Shown here piece by piece: positions 52,037 to 60,619 of a DNA stretch of 64,000 nucleotides (positions within the stretch are counted from its first letter, which is position 1; every line of letters starts with the position of its first letter). The position numbers and the translations under genes are program-made. The stretch lies in assembly GCA_964509425.1 (NCBI GenBank), contig CAZDWZ010000009.1, forward strand, positions 62,001 through 126,000, written 5' to 3'. A model generated the notes under the pieces. It was not told the DNA's origin. It worked only from the letters and a program-made list of their open reading frames with translations, and searched no databases. The DNA is from CAZDWZ01 sp964509425. Lineage in GTDB: Bacteria > Bdellovibrionota_C > UBA2361 > SZUA-149 > CAZDWZ01.

Positions 52037-52501
52037 TCAAATCGGTGTCGGAGTCGGGAGAGGAGTTTCCGTGGGTATCTCCGTCGGAGTCTCAGTCGGC
52101 GTCACCGTGGGAGGGGGAGTAGGCTCTTCGAATGGAGTTGGCTCAGGTGAGAAGTTGCACCACTCTTGTTCCGGCCGTGCTTCGTTCGTCCCCGTGGTGA
52201 GGTCGATCGCCCGCTTATCATCGCAGTTCGCAATCAAATAGTTGCGAATGAAGCTTCGATTTCGCCTATATTTAAGACTCACGAAATTATCAAAATGGCC
52301 TAAACCAAGCCGAAAATTTCCTCCGTGCCGTCGACGTTGAGAAAGCCGAACGCATTCCGGCTCTTGTTTCAGCCTATCTTGCCGTTTAGTATCCTCCGAC
52401 AGCCGAACGCGTGTGTGAATGTTATTGAAGGTGACGATAAGGGCGGTGCTCGAGCGGAAACGATCGGCGCAATCGAGCAGCTTGTTGCTCTCTCCGAACA
52501 T
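52037..52501 (-). CDS. Hypothetical protein with Pro/Thr-rich tail
   Basis: About 154 residues from ATG 52501; the frame continues to 52624 and the real start may be upstream. The N-terminal 110 residues are polar and slightly basic, with four Cys; the last 40 are a PTPTETPTE-type low-complexity tail, as in the protein at 20851. No signal peptide is visible in this frame. If the long form is used it overlaps the start of the plsC-like gene on the other strand. Confidence 0.4.
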   Translation of the reverse strand: MFGESNKLLDCADRFRSSTALIVTFNNIHTRVRLSEDTKRQDRLKQEPECVRLSQRRRHGGNFRLGLGHFDNFVSLKYRRNRSFIRNYLIANCDDKRAIDLTTGTNEARPEQEWCNFSPEPTPFEEPTPPPTVTPTETPTEIPTETPLPTPTPI

Positions 52502-52584
52502 TGAGTCCCTGATTTTCTGGTATTGCGGACAGGGGAAGATTGAGCGAGGTCGCCGTTTAGCTCTCACGAGCTTGGAGGATTGAT

Positions 52585-53367
52585 TTGACCCGATCTGCCG
52601 TTCGCTTTGTCGTTCGCATTTCACTTACTTACGTCGCGATGACGGCGACGGCGCTTTTCATGCTCGTGGTTTGTGTTTTGTCATTTAACCGAGCACACCG
52701 ATTCAATGCCGAAGTCGTAGCGCGACGCGGTGCTCTTGTTGTTCTTCGTATCTGGGGTTTGCGAATGGCTATCCATCAGGATTCGCCATTCCCGGAAACG
52801 CAAACTATTTATTTATCAAATCATACGTCCTCTCTCGATGTTTTTGTTCTCGTCGCGCTCGGACTGCCAAATACACGTTTCTTTTTGAAGAGGTACGTAA
52901 GGAAGCACCTTCCAATCGGTGTTGTTGCGCACTTGATGGGGACGTTTTTTACCATTCCGCAAGAATACCAAGAGCAGCGGCGGAAAATGTTCGCTGCTGC
53001 TTGTAATACGCTCCGCCTGAGCCGGGAATCAGTCTATCTCAGTCCGGAAGGCAAGATAACTCTCTCAGGGGAAATCGGTCCCTTCAACAAGGGAGCTTTT
53101 CATCTTGCCACGGTGCTGCGGGCTCCCATCGTTCCTTTGTATATTCGTATCCCGCCGGAGAGTGATTGCAGAGATGGGCTGTATGTACCGACGGGAGGGA
53201 TGATCGACGTCTTCGTACTAGAGCCGATCCCTACGGCTGAATGGGTTATGCAGGAGCTCGAGAGAAACCGGGACGATGTTCGGAGTCAGATGATCGAGTT
53301 TCACCGGAAATTCGGCTCTGGGGGGAGCGATCGAGAAAGCGAAATTAGACGGATTGCTCGAGGGTGA
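52585..53367 (+). CDS. 1-acyl-sn-glycerol-3-phosphate acyltransferase (PlsC family)
   Basis: A 260-residue inner-membrane acyltransferase for phospholipid synthesis (LPA to PA, EC 2.3.1.51 by family). The start is TTG 52585, with GGAGGA 5 bases upstream. One N-terminal hydrophobic segment (LTYVAMTATALFMLVVCVLSF) precedes the NHx4D motif LSNHTSSLD (H80, D85). Motif II-IV equivalents are FFLKRYVRKH, YLSPEGKITLSG and RAPIVPLYIRIP. The exact acyl donor (ACP or CoA) is not readable. Confidence 0.9.
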   Translation: MTRSAVRFVVRISLTYVAMTATALFMLVVCVLSFNRAHRFNAEVVARRGALVVLRIWGLRMAIHQDSPFPETQTIYLSNHTSSLDVFVLVALGLPNTRFFLKRYVRKHLPIGVVAHLMGTFFTIPQEYQEQRRKMFAAACNTLRLSRESVYLSPEGKITLSGEIGPFNKGAFHLATVLRAPIVPLYIRIPPESDCRDGLYVPTGGMIDVFVLEPIPTAEWVMQELERNRDDVRSQMIEFHRKFGSGGSDRESEIRRIARG

Positions 53368-53561
53368 GGCCTCGGTTCGAGTCGGCCCTTACCGGGGCTC
53401 TCTCGGAGAGTTGGAGTGTGACGCAACAATTTTAAACTCATCGCTGGTGTTTGTTGCATTGATGGAATCAAACTCAACCGTCGCGTATTTAAGACCTTTG
53501 CATTCTGTTGGTGTTCTCCTCTAGATTCGATTTTCTCAACGCAGCGAGGAGGACCACGTTT

Positions 53562-54044
53562 ATGAAGACCCCAAAAAACATGATCTGCATCTGGTATGAC
53601 CGAGAAGCTGAAGCGGCAGCTCGATTTTACGCAAAGACTTTTCCGGATTCCTCCGTCGGCGCGGTGCATTTGGCGCCCGGAGATTTTCCATCCGGAAAAG
53701 AAGGAAGCGTATTGACCGTTGAATTCACTGTATTGGGAATCCCCTGTCTCGGACTGAACGGTGGTCCCACATTCAAACACACTGAGGCGTTTTCGTTTCA
53801 AGTAGCAACTGTTGATCAAGCTGAGACCGATCGTTATTGGGATGCTATCGTTGGAAACGGTGGGCAAGCGAGTGCTTGTGGTTGGTGTAAGGACAAATGG
53901 GGAATTTCTTGGCAAATCACCCCAGTGGTTCTGACGAAGGCCGTAACGAACTCTGATCCAGCCGTTGCCAAGCGTGCGTTCAATGCAATGATGCAAATGT
54001 CGAAGATCGATGTCGCTGCGATTGAGGCAGCGTGCCGCGGTTGA
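53562..54044 (+). CDS. VOC-family PhnB-like protein
   Basis: A 160-residue protein from ATG 53562, ten bases after GAGGAGG. The family landmarks are ICIWYDREAEAAARFYAKTF, LTVEFTVLGIPCLGLNGGP, TEAFSFQVATVDQAETDRYW and CGWCKDKWGISWQITPVVL. These match the PhnB/3-demethylubiquinone-methyltransferase-like (glyoxalase fold) group, whose members mostly have unknown substrates. Monocistronic. Confidence 0.88.
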   Translation: MKTPKNMICIWYDREAEAAARFYAKTFPDSSVGAVHLAPGDFPSGKEGSVLTVEFTVLGIPCLGLNGGPTFKHTEAFSFQVATVDQAETDRYWDAIVGNGGQASACGWCKDKWGISWQITPVVLTKAVTNSDPAVAKRAFNAMMQMSKIDVAAIEAACRG

Positions 54045-54740
54045 CGTTTCATGGACAAATTCTCCTCTGAATCGACCTCATCCCTTCGCCTTTGCTGCGA
54101 CGGGAGCCTTGCTTTGGCAGGTGGTCTTCAGAGGAGCTGAACATCGAGCGTTTTTGGTGGAGACGATTTCCCGAAGCGCATGGATCCCCGAGAACGAACC
54201 CGACTCAGTCAGATTCCTGCGGCTAAAATGCATTTCCGAATCTCGGAGATGGTGAGCCCCACATAATCTTTTACGAGATTTGGAAAGCGTGTCGTGATCT
54301 TATCAGACTCGTCGTGTGGCTACTCACGGACCTCGGGAAAAAGGCGGGGGTGATCGCGAGCTTATCCTTCTTTCTAGTTTTCGCCTTAATCCCGCCCCTG
54401 GCGTTTCTGGTCGGCCGGTGGGGGAGTAAACGAGAATCTTCTCAGCCTTCCCTGAACGTGAGATTGCTTGCAACCTGAATATTATGTTTGGTCTACTTTT
54501 CTTGGGAGTTTCGCCATTTCTGTCTGCCTCCCACTTCACAAGACAGGGTGGGATAATTTCAGTTGGCTAATTTCAAGTTTCTCTCGCTCTTGATGAGACG
54601 CTGGCGGCCAGGCGGACTACGTTGAAAACCTACTCACTGCAATAACTTTGCAACCGACTCACCTACGAGATGCAAATCAGCTGACCTTGAAGCGGCTTCA
54701 TATCATTTGTTACATCGTCGGGTTCGTTGGAGCATGGATT
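54045..54740. other. Intergenic region with a possible start-less membrane ORF
   Basis: Nearly 700 bases. From 54227 to TGA 54476-54478 on the plus strand one frame encodes a hydrophobic stretch (VIASLSFFLVFALIPPLAFLVG) flanked by charged residues, like a small membrane protein. There is no ATG, GTG or TTG that would place the helix well. It may be a remnant. Otherwise no gene is evident. Confidence 0.3.
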
Positions 54741-55916
54741 ATGAAACGCATTTCTTTTCTCTTTGTATGGGGGCTTGTTGTCGGTTTTGCCCAGCCGGCC
54801 TGGGCACTCCCGATAATCTCGCTGAGAGGAATCGGAGAGGCAGGCGGGCTGAATGCGACGTCAAACGCCGTGTTCTCGGCAACGGGACCGAACGTCGGAA
54901 TTGACTATCGTGATTCACTGTCCGGAAGGGCTGATATTTCGAACGGCGCTTCAATCCGGCTTTTCGGTGTTCAGGGAACCCAGCAACCTCATAGTCGCTC
55001 TGAGATACCTCAATCGACGCAAGGTGGCCGGTTTCAACTGTTCGACAATCGATCCAATCTCATGCTGGAGGGAGTCCTGGGACTCGGTGAGCTTCGGTTT
55101 AACGGAAGCCGAAGTGATACCTTCCTCTTCTCGTCCTCCGACATCAATTTCTCACGTGGAGCGCTCAGCGACCAATTCCAGCATAATGCGCGGCTCTCGC
55201 TCGCGTTCTCAGGTGTGCCGACTCAACTGTTCGAAACGAGGACCGAGTATCGAAACGTGCTCGTCGGATATAATCCCGGCGGTGTGACCGGCTATGAGCA
55301 GCGACAGACCGGAACGCAGCAAATATTAGTCGGCACGAGGCAGGTTCAAACCGGAACTGAGCGTTACGTGTCTGGGGAGCGGCAAGTTGTCACCGGTTAT
55401 AATCAAGTCGTAACGGGCTACCAGCAGGTTCAGGTTGGTCAGCGAATCATTTCCGCTTGTTTTGGTGCTTGGGGGTGCTTCCCTGCGAACGAATTCGGAT
55501 ATTTGCTTGAGCCGAGCAAACGTTTCTTTCTCTCTAGCACACCTCCGCTTTCCGGATATGGATATGAGGCGATCTACGAAAATCGTCCAGTGGTCGAGAA
55601 CCGACCGATTTACGGAACTGAGCTCGTTTACGCGGAACGTCCGACCTATGCGAGCGAGAATATCTACGAAACGCGCGCCGTGTATGAGAGCATTCCAATC
55701 TATGGACCGAACTCCCCGATTTACCAGTCGCAGTCATACGTCACAAATATTCCTGCCGGATGGGCGTGGGATGCGACATTTGTCGGTGGTTTAATTTCAG
55801 CTGCGAATTGTCCCTGTGCTCCCGTACCAGAGCCGGCGACGACTGCTTTACTTCTCACGGGGTTTGGGACGCTCGCGGGCCTACGCGGGAAACGGGCTTC
55901 GTTCAATCGTTCTTAG
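54741..55916 (+). CDS. PEP-CTERM protein with heptad and Tyr-rich repeats
   Basis: A 391-residue protein from ATG 54741 with a signal peptide (ISFLFVWGLVVGFAQPAWA). Residues 184-232 are seven consecutive heptads beginning with Gly (GYEQRQT, GTQQILV, GTRQVQT, GTERYVS, GERQVVT, GYNQVVT, GYQQVQV). Residues about 275-328 form a second, Tyr/Glu/Arg repeat (YENRP, VENRPIYG, YAERPTY, YETRAVY). The C-terminus is a textbook PEP-CTERM signal: VPEPA at 362-366, a hydrophobic helix and basic LRGKR. An exosortase elsewhere should sort it to the envelope or outside, often linked to exopolysaccharide. No exosortase gene is in the window. Confidence 0.87.
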   Translation: MKRISFLFVWGLVVGFAQPAWALPIISLRGIGEAGGLNATSNAVFSATGPNVGIDYRDSLSGRADISNGASIRLFGVQGTQQPHSRSEIPQSTQGGRFQLFDNRSNLMLEGVLGLGELRFNGSRSDTFLFSSSDINFSRGALSDQFQHNARLSLAFSGVPTQLFETRTEYRNVLVGYNPGGVTGYEQRQTGTQQILVGTRQVQTGTERYVSGERQVVTGYNQVVTGYQQVQVGQRIISACFGAWGCFPANEFGYLLEPSKRFFLSSTPPLSGYGYEAIYENRPVVENRPIYGTELVYAERPTYASENIYETRAVYESIPIYGPNSPIYQSQSYVTNIPAGWAWDATFVGGLISAANCPCAPVPEPATTALLLTGFGTLAGLRGKRASFNRS

Positions 55917-55942
55917 GTCAAGCGCTTGGAGTATGACCGTCT

Positions 55943-56920
55943 TCAGCCGAAGTACGATTCGTCAAAAGGAAAGAAATCAAATTTGTGCTCTTTTGTAATT
56001 CTGAGGATTTCCAAATTACGAAGGTGAGCTGCAAAGGTCTTACGAAAATTCGCCAGAAAGGTATCCAGCTCTGCGACTCCTCGAACCTCAAGCTCGATCT
56101 GGAAATCGTGGTCGCCGATAACCTTGACGAAAAAGCGGACGTTTCCATTACTCGCCGCAAAACTCTTCAGTCGTTGTTCCACCTGCTTCGTGATTCCGTG
56201 AAAATAGAGAAAGAGGACATAATAGTCGTATCCGAGCTTCGCGAGATCCAAGAGCACCGTATAGCCCACGATAAGCCCGCTCTCTTCGAGCTTCTTTAGC
56301 CGATACCTCACGATGTCTACAGTCAACGACGTTTGTTCAGCGAGCGATTTCAAGGAAATCCTCGCATCTTGCGAAAGCACTTTGAGGATTCGTGCTTCAA
56401 TCAATGAGATCTCACGGTCCGGCGCTGTGCTTCCGTAGAATCTTTCTTCGCGTTTCCCTTTTTTCGAGAGGTAGGCCCGCGTGTAACCGGGGGCGACGAT
56501 GACAGTCGCCACGTTCTTTTCACGGATAAATCGACCGAACTGTGACTCCAGGCGACGGTAAAGTTCAGCGTATTCGATCACGTTTCGGGAAAGCAAAGAG
56601 AAACTGATGTCGTATCTCCCGCTCATCGATACGACCCACAACACATTTTGCTGCTGACACAGAAAACGGAGAAGGCGCTCTTCTGCTTCCTCCTTAACCG
56701 AGAGAAATTTGAGATACACTTTATAATGCGTGAGGCCTAATCGTGGGCTGTTCACAAACGTGACACATTGTTTCAGCAACCCGGTAGATTTCATCCGGTC
56801 GACTCGATAGGCGATGGCCTGCTCCGAGAGCGAGAGCTGTCGTGCTGCATCCGCGAAGCTACACCGTGAGTTCTGATCTAAAATCTGAAGCAGTTCGCGG
56901 TCTTTGTGATCAAGCTCCAT
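55943..56920 (-). CDS. Tandem-duplicated Lrp/AsnC-type transcription regulator
   Basis: A 325-residue protein with two complete Lrp/AsnC units fused. Unit 1: winged helix 4-50 (DREL LQILDQNSRCSFADAARQ) and effector-binding part 62-145. Unit 2: winged helix 171-222 (EARILKVLSQDARISLKSLAEQTSL) and effector part 230-312. Ordinary Lrp proteins have one unit of about 150-160 residues and form dimers or octamers; this form would carry a dimer's worth in one chain. I start it at ATG 56920, since the upstream extension has no regulator character. It diverges from the hydratase gene across 117 bases and is the obvious candidate regulator of it. Confidence 0.85.
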   Translation of the reverse strand: MELDHKDRELLQILDQNSRCSFADAARQLSLSEQAIAYRVDRMKSTGLLKQCVTFVNSPRLGLTHYKVYLKFLSVKEEAEERLLRFLCQQQNVLWVVSMSGRYDISFSLLSRNVIEYAELYRRLESQFGRFIREKNVATVIVAPGYTRAYLSKKGKREERFYGSTAPDREISLIEARILKVLSQDARISLKSLAEQTSLTVDIVRYRLKKLEESGLIVGYTVLLDLAKLGYDYYVLFLYFHGITKQVEQRLKSFAASNGNVRFFVKVIGDHDFQIELEVRGVAELDTFLANFRKTFAAHLRNLEILRITKEHKFDFFPFDESYFG

Positions 56921-57036
56921 AGCAAAACTCGTAGAATCCAGGAAAAAAACAGCAAAAAATCCCAAATAAAAAGAAAAGTTTACTAAAAAGCGGTCTTCAG
57001 GGCAATTGCCGAAAAACGTTTGCCTCAGGAGAACGT
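56921..57036. promoter_or_regulatory. Divergent promoter region of regulator and hydratase
   Basis: A 116-base A/T-rich gap between divergent starts, with A-tracts (AAAAAAAC, AAAAAATCCC, AAAAAG) of the kind Lrp proteins favour. CAGGAGAA precedes the hydratase ATG. No exact inverted operator was identified. Confidence 0.5.
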
Positions 57037-57828
57037 ATGAGAACAATCGATAGCGCGGCGGAATTTCTTTATCATTTGAGAAAGACAAGAGCTTTGGCAG
57101 AAGGCCTGCCGAAATCGCTGCTCCCGGAGAATTTCCGGTGTGCGTATGCGATCCAAGACAAACTTGTGGAGAGAATTCTTGGTGAGTCGCCGGGAGCGTC
57201 GGTGATTGGTTATAAGGCCGCGTGCACGAATTCAAAAATTCAATCGATGTTTGGGCTCTCTGAACCGCTGTTCGGTCAGCTACTGAAAAATCGCAGCTAC
57301 TCTTCAGGCGCTCGGGTTCCTGGGGTTGAGCTTGTTACACGATGTATAGAAACGGAATTCTCGTTTCGAATCTCCCGAGATATACCGTTTAATCACGAAG
57401 AATATTCTCTCGAAAGTATCGGCGAGTTCGTGGACGCAGTAATTCCTTCGATGGAAATCGTAGAGACCCACTACACGAATTGGACGGCGGCCGGCGCGAA
57501 ACAGTTGGTCGCTGATAACGCGATTCACGGGTGTTGGATCGCCGGTGACCCGATTCCATTCAGTAGCGACTTCGATTTCTCGACCCACCAGACAAGGCTC
57601 TATGCAAACGAAAGGCTCGTTAGAGAAGGAAGTGGGGCGAATGTATTAGGCAATCCCCTGCGAGTTGTATGCTGGCTGGTGCAAGAGCTTCAAAAATACG
57701 GCAAAAGTTTGCGGGGGGGCGAGGTGGTGACAACAGGACTTACAACCGACGTGTATTTAGCACAACCGGGTGAAACCCTTCGAGCAGATTTCGGAACAAT
57801 CGGCAACGTGGAATGCGTAGTCGAATGA
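57037..57828 (+). CDS. 2-keto-4-pentenoate hydratase-like protein (FAH superfamily)
   Basis: A 263-residue member of the MhpD/HpcG branch of the fumarylacetoacetase fold. Landmarks are IGYKAACTNSKIQSMFGL, ELVTRCIETEFSFRISRDIP, IPSMEIVETHYTNWTAAGAKQLVADNAIHGCWIAG (in pieces) and GGEVVTTGLTTDVYLAQPGETLRADFGTIG (in pieces). These carry the metal-binding Glu residues and the Lys/Asp pair of hydratases (EC 4.2.1.80-type) or related decarboxylases. Real substrate unknown. No ring-cleavage gene is adjacent; control by the divergent Lrp-like regulator is likely. Confidence 0.88.
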   Translation: MRTIDSAAEFLYHLRKTRALAEGLPKSLLPENFRCAYAIQDKLVERILGESPGASVIGYKAACTNSKIQSMFGLSEPLFGQLLKNRSYSSGARVPGVELVTRCIETEFSFRISRDIPFNHEEYSLESIGEFVDAVIPSMEIVETHYTNWTAAGAKQLVADNAIHGCWIAGDPIPFSSDFDFSTHQTRLYANERLVREGSGANVLGNPLRVVCWLVQELQKYGKSLRGGEVVTTGLTTDVYLAQPGETLRADFGTIGNVECVVE

Positions 57829-57897
57829 GGTTTATTAGAACCTGGATAGCGCGAACGAGAGGGACAAGGAATCTTCGCGTGCTTGTCCCGCGGTGAG

Positions 57898-58395
57898 TCA
57901 CTCTTCTTCTCGCCGCCTTTCTCCGTAATTTCTTGAGAGCATGTACACTTCATCCGCCGAATACATGTCTCGAATGGTGAACTCTACCTCAGCGCCCAAC
58001 TCCGAACGGTAAAGCCGCTGGGCTGCATTGTCCGATCGCGTGGTTACCACGATATGTTTGAGCTCCGCATCTCGAGCCTTCAGATGCTCATGAACCTCCA
58101 GCAGTGATTCCCTGATTAAGGTCCTACCGATGCCACGTCCCCGGAACTCCGCGGATACGGCGAGATGTTCTAACTCCAAGACTGCTTGCTTTCGAAATCC
58201 GGCCCTCTGACACCATTGGATATATCCGAGAAGGGAGCCGCCGGCATCTGCGACGAAACACAACATTCTGGGATAGGCGCGCAAGTTACACTCTATCCAC
58301 ATTTTCGTATCGAGATGCCGAGGGAAGCATTCAGCATGAATCGTGGCAACCTCCGTGATATCTGCCTCGGCCATTGCGCGGATTTTCATTCTCAA
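57898..58395 (-). CDS. GNAT-family N-acetyltransferase
   Basis: A 165-residue acetyl-CoA-dependent transferase. The acetyl-CoA pyrophosphate-binding motif is AEFRGRGIGRTLIRESL at about residues 86-102; LELEHLAVS precedes it as strand 4, and NAAQRLYRSELGAEVE forms the C-terminal motif B. Substrate unknown (RimI-like architecture but not diagnostic). Convergent with the hydratase gene. Confidence 0.88.
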   Translation of the reverse strand: MRMKIRAMAEADITEVATIHAECFPRHLDTKMWIECNLRAYPRMLCFVADAGGSLLGYIQWCQRAGFRKQAVLELEHLAVSAEFRGRGIGRTLIRESLLEVHEHLKARDAELKHIVVTTRSDNAAQRLYRSELGAEVEFTIRDMYSADEVYMLSRNYGERRREEE

Positions 58396-58531
58396 TTCCT
58401 CGTTCGATCTTTTGAAAGCCTCGTCTGCCGCGTCCCGTGGGAACCTTTGTCTGGTATACCGGAACTACAGAAGTTGAGCTAAAGCTTTGGTTTCGATGAA
58501 CTGCTTCAGTAAGACGCTCAACGGAGATGGA

Positions 58532-58840
58532 ATGGATATTGCATTCTTGTATGGAATTGGTCACATTCCGTTTCACTTTTTGATTCCTCTCGCAATCTAC
58601 TTTACTACGAAAAACAAACTCCAACTGATTCAGCTCGAGAGTGCAAATCTGATCGATCTGGACCATCTGTTCGCGGCGCAAATTTTTGTCGCGGAGCGCT
58701 GCTCTCTTTCGACTCATCCGCTTCATGGTGTCACGGCCGCTTCATTCTATTTCGTACTTGCTCTTCTCCCGGTGAGCCGTTGGTTTGGAATTGGTGCGTT
58801 ATTTCATCTTCTGCTCGATTCTCCAACTTGTCTGATGTGA
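58532..58840 (+). CDS. Small membrane protein, DUF6122-like
   Basis: A 102-residue protein started at ATG 58532 because GGAG lies five bases upstream. Three hydrophobic segments and the block SANLIDLDHLFAAQIFVAERCS, then THPLHG, match (from memory) the DUF6122 family, whose conserved Asp/His residues (D-x-D-H, H-P-L-H) suggest a metal-dependent membrane hydrolase. The function is not established. In-frame upstream starts exist at 58487 and 58496. Confidence 0.7.
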   Translation: MDIAFLYGIGHIPFHFLIPLAIYFTTKNKLQLIQLESANLIDLDHLFAAQIFVAERCSLSTHPLHGVTAASFYFVLALLPVSRWFGIGALFHLLLDSPTCLM

Positions 58841-58969
58841 TCGATGTTTCATGATTAACGCAGATGCGAAGTCTGCTCTTCGAGAGGAATGGACCTTGAC
58901 TTTACTCGTTGGCCATCACACAAGTTTTGCACCTCGATGTTCGATTTAGGTAAAGCGAGAGTCATAAAA

Positions 58970-59533
58970 ATGAAACACTCAAAATCCATTACTGCGAAAC
59001 AACGTGATGAGTTATTTCGTCTGCTGAAAGACCGTTTCGAAAAAAACGTCCGGCGGCATAAGGGAATAATCTGGGAGAAAGTCCAAAAAAAATTGGAAGC
59101 CAGGAGCGAAGAACTATGGTCCCTAAATGAAATGGAAAGAACAGGCGGGGAGCCTGATGTTGTGGGATTCGATAAAAAGACCAACGAATACGTTTTTTGT
59201 GATTGTGCGGCGGAAAGTCCCAAAGGTCGACGGAGCATTTGTTACGACCGTGCGGCACAAGACGCGCGGAAGGAGCACAAGCCAAAATCAAATGCCGTTG
59301 AAATGGCTTCAGCTATGGGAATTGAATTGCTGACTGAAGAGCAGTACCGCGAGCTGCAAACGCTTGGAAGCTTCGATACCAAGACTTCAAGCTGGATCAA
59401 GACTCCGGCCGATATTCGAAAATTGGGTGGAGCTGTTTTTTGTGATCGACGGTACAACCGTGTCTTCGTCTATCATAACGGTGCGGAATCGTACTACGCC
59501 GCTCGCGCATTTCGAGGAATGCTAAGAGTTTAG
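58970..59533 (+). CDS. DUF4256-family protein
   Basis: A 187-residue soluble protein from ATG 58970; an in-frame extension to 58889 lacks a site. The blocks WSLNEMERTGGEPDVVGFD, EYVFCDCAAESPKGRRSICYD, LLTEEQYRELQTLGSFDTKTSSW (in pieces) and VFCDRRYNRVFVYHNGAESYYAAR (in pieces) are those I recall for DUF4256. No reaction is known for the family. Co-directional with the preceding small gene, 129 bases apart. Confidence 0.85.
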   Translation: MKHSKSITAKQRDELFRLLKDRFEKNVRRHKGIIWEKVQKKLEARSEELWSLNEMERTGGEPDVVGFDKKTNEYVFCDCAAESPKGRRSICYDRAAQDARKEHKPKSNAVEMASAMGIELLTEEQYRELQTLGSFDTKTSSWIKTPADIRKLGGAVFCDRRYNRVFVYHNGAESYYAARAFRGMLRV

Positions 59534-59604
59534 TGACACGTGAGATCGAGCAAATACGCAAGAACGATCGAATCATGCTGTGAGATTGGTGCTCCTTTCC
59601 GCAC

Positions 59605-60348
59605 TTAAATCAGCGGAGAAAAAGTTGAAGCCGCTATCCCAGTTCGAGGCTCGGAAGACATTCTTACCGGAATCGCGTTTGGTAGGAGCGTCGAAGGGTG
59701 GTTCGAAGTAAGTCCAAGACTCGGAGTAGTTGCTGGTGAAGGTGTAGGTGCCTCGCATGTGGTAGTGAGCAGCTCATAGATATCGATCAGAAGTTCACTA
59801 TTCTCGCTTGTGTCTCCACATTCGCCGAAGGAGTCGGTCGAAGAAGTCTGGATCTCGTCTTCAGAAATGCCTTCGCCTATATTCTCCGTATGAGCATCTG
59901 AATGACTTGGTTCACTCTCCTCAGTTGAACTGGTCTTCGTCGAACCCCTACATTTGAGTTGTAAAATCTTCGAATAATCTTTGATATTTTTAAGCAACGT
60001 GGAGAGAAGCGCCTTGTATTCTTCGTCCTGAACTTTCGCTGCCCTAATCACGGCCTGCGCACCCTTTAAGTATTTTAGAATGGCTGCTTGGGCAGCCTTT
60101 TGCTCGACCGAATCGTCGTTATCATTTTTGAGCGCTTCTCGTTCGATGGCTTCGTTTAGCTCTTTCAGAGCTCTCTTTTGGTCGCTTAATGTCCCAAGTA
60201 GGAGAATCCTTACACCCCCGCTATTTCCAAAGAAGAACCGTGGTTCTTCTTCAGAATTATTGGCCTTCGCACTCGGAGTTAATGAAAGGAGGAAGACCGA
60301 AAATGCGATCGGCGCAAGGCAGCGTGCCGGAATAAATAACCGATTCAT
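59605..60348 (-). CDS. Exported coiled-coil protein of unknown function
   Basis: A 247-residue protein with a signal peptide (FSVFLLSLTPSAKA). Residues about 55-130 are charged helices likely to form a coiled coil (QKRALKELNEAIEREALKND); then a Ser/Thr/Glu-rich linker and a Pro-rich tail (TPSPATTPSLG) follow. Cysteines are few. No family is recognised. A strong purine-rich site is not obvious upstream. Confidence 0.55.
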   Translation of the reverse strand: MNRLFIPARCLAPIAFSVFLLSLTPSAKANNSEEEPRFFFGNSGGVRILLLGTLSDQKRALKELNEAIEREALKNDNDDSVEQKAAQAAILKYLKGAQAVIRAAKVQDEEYKALLSTLLKNIKDYSKILQLKCRGSTKTSSTEESEPSHSDAHTENIGEGISEDEIQTSSTDSFGECGDTSENSELLIDIYELLTTTCEAPTPSPATTPSLGLTSNHPSTLLPNAIPVRMSSEPRTGIAASTFSPLI

Positions 60349-60619
60349 AATAACCCTCGAGAAAGCGGTGACGCTTCTTTTAGAATGTTATGTGGTGGCA
60401 CCGGAGCGGTGGCACCAACAGCATCTGAATAACGCCCTCAAAAACTCTAACTGTTGCCTTCTTCGCTGAGTGTCACTGCAAAATCACTGACCGCCGTCGA
60501 CCCCATGCTCTCGAATGTATCCTGGCAATCTACGTAAGATCATTCTTAGATCAAAATTCATGAAGCGCCGAAATCAGTGGCTTGGCCTATGAATTGACCG
60601 GGTACATCCACATCCACTA

